Assembly: GCA_948567375.1 (NCBI GenBank)
Contig: OX419760.1
Span: forward strand, 40,610,001 to 40,674,000
Length of the DNA: 64,000 nucleotides
From: Lunularia cruciata
Lineage: Eukaryota > Streptophyta > Marchantiopsida > Lunulariales > Lunulariaceae
Direction of reading: 5' to 3'
Part shown: one piece after another, positions 60,470 through 64,000 of the stretch
Layout: every line of letters begins with the position of its first letter
Position numbering within the stretch: position 1 is the first letter of the stretch
Program-made: the position numbers and the translations under genes
The notes under the pieces: model-generated
Seen by the model: only the letters and a program-made list of their open reading frames with translations
What the model was told of the DNA's origin: nothing
Database searches by the model: none

Positions 60470-60967
60470 CTAATCTTGAGAACTAGCTGATGAAGGTGGT
60501 AGTATTTCTGTAGCTGTACTAAGACTCTCTCCAAGATCCTTCACCAAAGTTTCCAAAAGTGCTTTTACTCCATTACACTCATGTCCTTTTGGAAGTCCTT
60601 CAACTCCACAAACCTCACACAACTCCTTGGTCTTAGATCTTCTCCCTCCCAATCTTGGCGAAGAAGGTCCAACATGCAAACCCAAGTCAAGTAAGCCTCT
60701 CCTTTCCCTCAATCTCTTGCTCTCAAAGGTTAATGGACATGAACTTGCCTTATGTCCCTTCTCTCCACATAGAAAGCACTTAGACTCACTCTTTCCTCCA
60801 AGTGGTGTAGGTTTTTGGATCCTCTCAACACTCTCTTCAAATTCTATTGTAAACTCTCTTTTCCTCAAATCCACCCCTACAATCACCTCAAACCCTTGGG
60901 GAACCTTGCATAATCTCAATTTCCACTCTTGATGACCCTCCATGTTCCCAAAGATGAATCTAAACAC
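60470..60967 (-). CDS. Accessory zinc-finger ORF of element B
   Basis: A 165-aa frame on the same strand as Gag-Pol, ending 239 bp before its ATG. It has a CCHC knuckle CFLCGEKGHKASSC (C-x2-C-x4-H-x4-C) near residue 63 and a second Cys/His cluster CEVCGVEGLPKGHEC (C-x2-C-x8-H-x-C), with a basic stretch between. The part before the knuckle (VGVDLRKREFTIEFEESVER) loosely resembles the region before the knuckle in plant DUF4283/zf-CCHC_4 proteins, which is only a guess. An overlapping minus frame (60,916-61,104; SLGDLSDIVRKGQFCRVEIS) may be its lost or spliced N-terminal part. Its role is unknown; nucleic-acid binding is likely from the fingers. Expression would need splicing, reinitiation or a separate transcript. 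Confidence 0.7.
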   Translation of the reverse strand: MFRFIFGNMEGHQEWKLRLCKVPQGFEVIVGVDLRKREFTIEFEESVERIQKPTPLGGKSESKCFLCGEKGHKASSCPLTFESKRLRERRGLLDLGLHVGPSSPRLGGRRSKTKELCEVCGVEGLPKGHECNGVKALLETLVKDLGESLSTATEILPPSSASSQD

Positions 60968-61104
60968 TCAAACATGCTTTTTGTTGATCTCAAACTTCCC
61001 ATGCATGAGATCTCCACTCTGCAGAATTGACCCTTCCTCACAATGTCACTCAAATCTCCCAACGAATATGTCACAGTCCTCTGAAATTTTCCACACTTGA
61101 TCAC

Positions 61105-61780
61105 AACTCTAGGGCGTCCCTCCTTGCAAAATTTTAGATCTTTTCATTGAGCCATTTGGCCTAGACACCTTTCTATTCAGCACCCATATTTCAGATTTGG
61201 TCTGAAAACCACCCCCCTCACTTCAAAAACTCATAACGCACTGCGCAAAAATGATCTCTCTCTAATTTTTGTGGCACCAGGTAGGATACAATGCACTGAA
61301 TTTTCTTGGAAATTTTCAGGACAATTCACTGAAAATTGAAGAAATGGCAGACTCTGTACAATTTTCCAGAGAGCATGCAGTTGCGGGAGCACTTTACCCT
61401 ATCAACTTTCAAACATTCTAGCCCAGTGCGCATAGAAGCTCTCTCAATAATTTCAAGTGTGCTAACTGAAAGATAACCCAAGCTATCATGTGTAGAAATC
61501 TCAAGTCCAGATCTCAAACTTGAGATTTTGCCCAAAATCACCTTAATCCCCAAAATCTGCAATCCACCTCACACAATCTCTCCAATTCCTCTCATGTGTA
61601 CAAGATGTACAAAATCACCTCAAAGACATCATAATGAACTACAGGGTATACAAATGGATCTTGGTTCTCTAACATAAGTTCAGCCCTCTCCTCTCCTAAT
61701 GTTCTCTCCAAGTGAGCTCTCATAGCCTCCTTCTGCCTAATGTAGAATTGGACGCGGAACATTATCTTACCTTCTAGAGA
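61105..61780 (-). other. Leader of element B
   Basis: About 680 bp between the primer site and the accessory ORF region. A short frame starting at ATG after the primer site (ending 61,592) gives about 56 codons (MFRVQFYIRQKEAMRAHLE and onward) with no known motif. The minus strand has TCTAGAAG then GTAAGATAATG just after the primer site, a good splice-donor match. Otherwise I see no structure that I can name. Confidence 0.5.
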
Positions 61781-61799
61781 GGTCCCGGCAACGGAACCA
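61781..61799 (-). other. Primer binding site of element B
   Basis: The minus strand reads TGGTTCCGTTGCCGGGACC four bases after the 5' LTR. It resembles the tRNA-Asp type primer site TGGCGCCGTTGCCGGGGA found in plant gypsy elements, with a few differences. The priming tRNA is therefore probable, not certain. Confidence 0.65.
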
Positions 61800-61803
61800 A
61801 AAA

Positions 61804-62482
61804 TGTGAGCCGGCCTGTCTCTCACTCAGGATGAACCTCTGATGGCTATTATAGTAGCGCACCATGGACTAAGAAGGCAAGGAACCCCAACTCCATCATA
61901 CTCCTCCAAGGCTAACACTCCAAGACTCAAGACATTGCTCACTAGAGAACTCAATGAGAGAGAGATAGTTGCAAATGAAAGGATGATGAGTACCTCCTCA
62001 CTCCTTGTTTATATACTTGTGAAATAGTTACGTACCAAAGTTACTAATTACCGTAGTAACTCAAGTTACTAGACTAAAAGTCAAGTAAAGTCAAAAAGTA
62101 GAAAGGAATATCCATTCACATGGGCATATTCCCCTTATCTTGACCCAACCACTAAAGCAAGGATTCCTTCACATGGGCTATCCTTGGACTAAAGAAGAAT
62201 CCAAAACAAAAAGGCTTGCGGGCCCAAGAGTTCTCAACTCTTTCCCCAAAGCCAAACACCTAGGAATAATAGCAAGTCAACACACTAAAATCCAAAATAG
62301 TGGTGCTCATCTTTTCTACTTCCTCTAAAGTAAGGTCCCATCTATCTTAGCTATGACTAATTTTAGCTAACCATGACTAATATAGAACCATCCTTTATCT
62401 CTATATAAATAATATCTCTTAAGTACTTGTAATACCAAGCTAAATATCACAATACCACACACATGCACAAATGGGTGTTACA
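61804..62482 (-). repeat. 5' LTR of element B (679 bp)
   Basis: Partner of 54,677-55,355 with equal length; I saw no mismatch on reading through. It is followed on the right by GTTC, the second copy of the target duplication. It should contain the promoter for the element's transcript. Confidence 0.95.
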
Positions 62483-62517
62483 GTTCAGAAAAGACCACCC
62501 AAAAAAAAGAACCCAAC

Positions 62518-62926
62518 TATAAAAGACCAAGACCAAGGAGATAAATAGGAGAATAGAAGCCCGCATTGGGATGCCGGAATGAGGGAAAACTCCGAATGCC
62601 TAGCATGAGCTTTGGCTTTGGTATTTATAGGTAGCATTCAAGGCCCTTGAGAAGCTTCTCAAGCAACTTAGAATGCAAGCAAAGTTAACCAAGAAGCTTC
62701 TCAAGAAGCTTCCTTCTAGAAGTCATCTACTTGGTGTGCAAGCTAAGCTAGTTGGAAGCTTCTAGAAGCTTCCTTCTAAAAGTTACTTACTTGAGGTGCA
62801 AGCTAAGCTAGTTGGGAAAATTCCCAAGAAGCTTCTTAGATACTTTCAAAATATTCTAGGCTAATTTGTCTTATTTGCTACTTTGTTAGCTAGACTAACT
62901 TCATCATTAAACTCCATATTGTTACA
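62518..62926 (-). repeat. 3' LTR of chromovirus element C (about 409 bp)
   Basis: On the minus strand it starts TGTAACAATATGGAG directly after a purine tract (GGGGGAATA, minus of 62,927-62,935). It aligns with the A1 LTR at 3,070-3,469, including GGTATTTATAGGTAGCAT and the AGAAGCTTC repeats. The far end reads TATAAAAG where A1 has TGTAAAAG, so the terminal dinucleotide is mutated. Element B lies 35 bp to the left, so it landed beside, not within, this LTR. Confidence 0.85.
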
Positions 62927-64000
62927 TATTCCCCCATCGCTAGTTGGTGACATCATCGTTGCCAATGAAGCTTCAAACTCTTGGATGGCCATCTGTGCAT
63001 TTTGGAGGTGAGAAAGAGGTTCCCATGTGGCATCATGAAGAGGATACCCTTTCCAAAGGACCTTGTACTCCATATGTTATCAACGGCCTCGTTGAATATG
63101 GTGATGCGCAATGATACAATCAACTTTGTACTCCTCATGATCATTGATAGGGACAGGAGGAGGGGGAGGTTTGACTCAAGAGGAAAAGGAAGAGGGGTTA
63201 GGAGCAAAGGGTTTCAACTTGGAAACATGAAAGACATGATGGATATACATATGACAAGGCAAGGCAGGTCGATAAGCAACAAGAAAGACAATTTGGGTGA
63301 CATCAAAGGGTCCTATCCAACTAGGAGCAAGTTTAAGAACTTGGGTATCAAGGAGGAGAGGGAGGCTACTAGAGGATAACATGACTTTATCACCAACTTC
63401 AAGGTGAGATCACAATGATGGTGGTCCGCATATTGTTTTTGACAATTCTAAGCAACAAGGAGGTGAGATTTGGCTTGTTGGAGAGATTAGGATATAGTGG
63501 TCAAGAATGTTGAAGTATGAGGGACGTGAGATGGAAGGGGAGCAAGAAGAGAATCTGGAACAAGCAGATCTTGGCCAAAATTGAGAAAGAAAGGAGAAAA
63601 TCTGATGCTTGGCTATTTGGAATTGTTGTAGGCAAATTCTATAATTGCAAGACATTCATCCCAATTGGTATGGTGGACATTGACAAAGGCACACAACATA
63701 TCTTCCAATGTATGATTTGCAAGTTTGATTTGTCTATTAGTTTGAGGATGATGCCGTGGACAAAGCAAGCTTGGTGCCAAGTATCTGGAAGAGTGCTTGC
63801 CAAAACTTCTTGGTAAATTGAGGATTGCGGTTGGAGATAAGTACACGTGGCATTCCATGATGCTTGAAGACATTGTTGAAGTAGATTTTCACTAAGGTTA
63901 GAGCATCCACGATATCACAGGTTGGTGTTAAGTAGATTTGCTTACTAAGCTTATCCACAAACACCATGATTGTTGTGTGTCATTGCTTTGTCTTGGGCAA
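62927..64000 (-). pseudogene. Decayed chromovirus integrase and chromodomain (element C)
   Basis: Minus-strand 3' end of a Ty3/gypsy pol gene running off the window. Integrase fragments at 63,613-64,000 include MVFVDKLSKQIYLTP and ISNRNPQFTKKFW, where the usual SDRDPRF has lost its catalytic Asp to Asn, and HHPQTNRQIKLANHTLEDML, where the catalytic Glu of the QTDGQTERVNRTLE pattern is also lost. An integrase C-terminal piece (63,176-63,382) has APSWIGPFDV and HHVFHVSKLKPF. A chromodomain (about 62,950-63,073) has YKVLWKGYPLHDATWEP. The chromodomain marks it as a chromovirus. Frameshifts and active-site changes make it non-functional. Confidence 0.88.

Larger units (their letters stand above)
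54677..62482 (-). mobile_element. Structurally complete Ty3/gypsy element B (7.8 kb)
   Basis: A full-length LTR retrotransposon of 7,806 bp on the minus strand. LTRs of 679 bp at each end have TG...CA termini, and I see no difference between them. GTTC flanks both sides as a 4-bp target duplication. Internal signals are a primer site next to the right LTR and a purine tract GGGGGTAAA (minus strand of 55,356-55,364) next to the left LTR. Coding content is an accessory zinc-finger ORF (60,470-60,967) and an uninterrupted 1,608-codon Gag-Pol. Everything needed for autonomous transposition appears present, and the matching LTRs point to recent insertion. No chromodomain was seen. Confidence 0.95.

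Overview
This is nuclear DNA of a land plant. Two host genes have many GT-AG introns, and retrotransposons fill most of the rest. The host genes are a complete SMG1 kinase gene (a nonsense-mediated decay factor absent from Arabidopsis but kept by bryophytes and many other plants) and a NUB1-type UBL/UBA gene. A third gene encodes a SERAC1/DUF676-type alpha/beta hydrolase. Short introns, moderate GC in exons and very AT-rich spacers suggest a bryophyte or other seed-free plant, perhaps a liverwort. That placement is inference; no marker in the window proves it.

Layout: 1-12.1 kb holds two decayed Ty3/gypsy elements on the minus strand (A1, with a 400-bp LTR and tRNA-iMet primer site at 3057-3469, and A2, about 3.5-9.6 kb) plus unassigned repeat DNA. 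A decayed L1-type LINE lies at 12.1-15.8 kb (+). From 15.8 to 19.9 kb there is no gene, but there is a tRNA-like fold, a tandem 58-bp repeat and a hairpin. The hydrolase gene is at 19,870-21,347 (+). The AT-rich spacer that follows contains a short plastid trnI-like match. A GC-rich block of direct and inverted repeats (23,848-24,125) precedes NUB1 (24,868-36,359, +).

NUB1 has ten coding exons (548 aa). Its eighth intron is swollen to 7.3 kb by an old minus-strand Copia element, which itself carries a nested, internally repeated insertion. SMG1 lies tail-to-tail with NUB1 on the minus strand (stop at 37,843, first in-frame ATG at 52,169): 15 coding exons, 3,728 aa, HEAT/FAT region, PIKK catalytic core, very long insert and terminal FATC. 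One of its introns holds an LTR-plus-primer-site relic. All exon boundaries were derived by eye; the phases close without a stop in all three multi-exon models.

After an AT-rich spacer (52.9-54.7 kb) comes a structurally complete Ty3/gypsy element B (54,677-62,482, minus): two 679-bp LTRs with no difference seen by eye, a 4-bp target duplication, an intact 1,608-aa Gag-Pol frame and an extra zinc-finger ORF before gag. The window ends inside a decayed chromodomain-bearing gypsy element C, whose LTR is the same family as that of A1.

The host genes belong to separate processes: SMG1 to mRNA surveillance, NUB1 to proteasome delivery of ubiquitin-like conjugates, and the hydrolase to an unknown, possibly lipid or immune-related, role. 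The most unusual items are the apparently recent element B with its accessory ORF, the nested repeat inside NUB1 and its shared 38-nt motif, and small upstream ORFs in the SMG1 leader.
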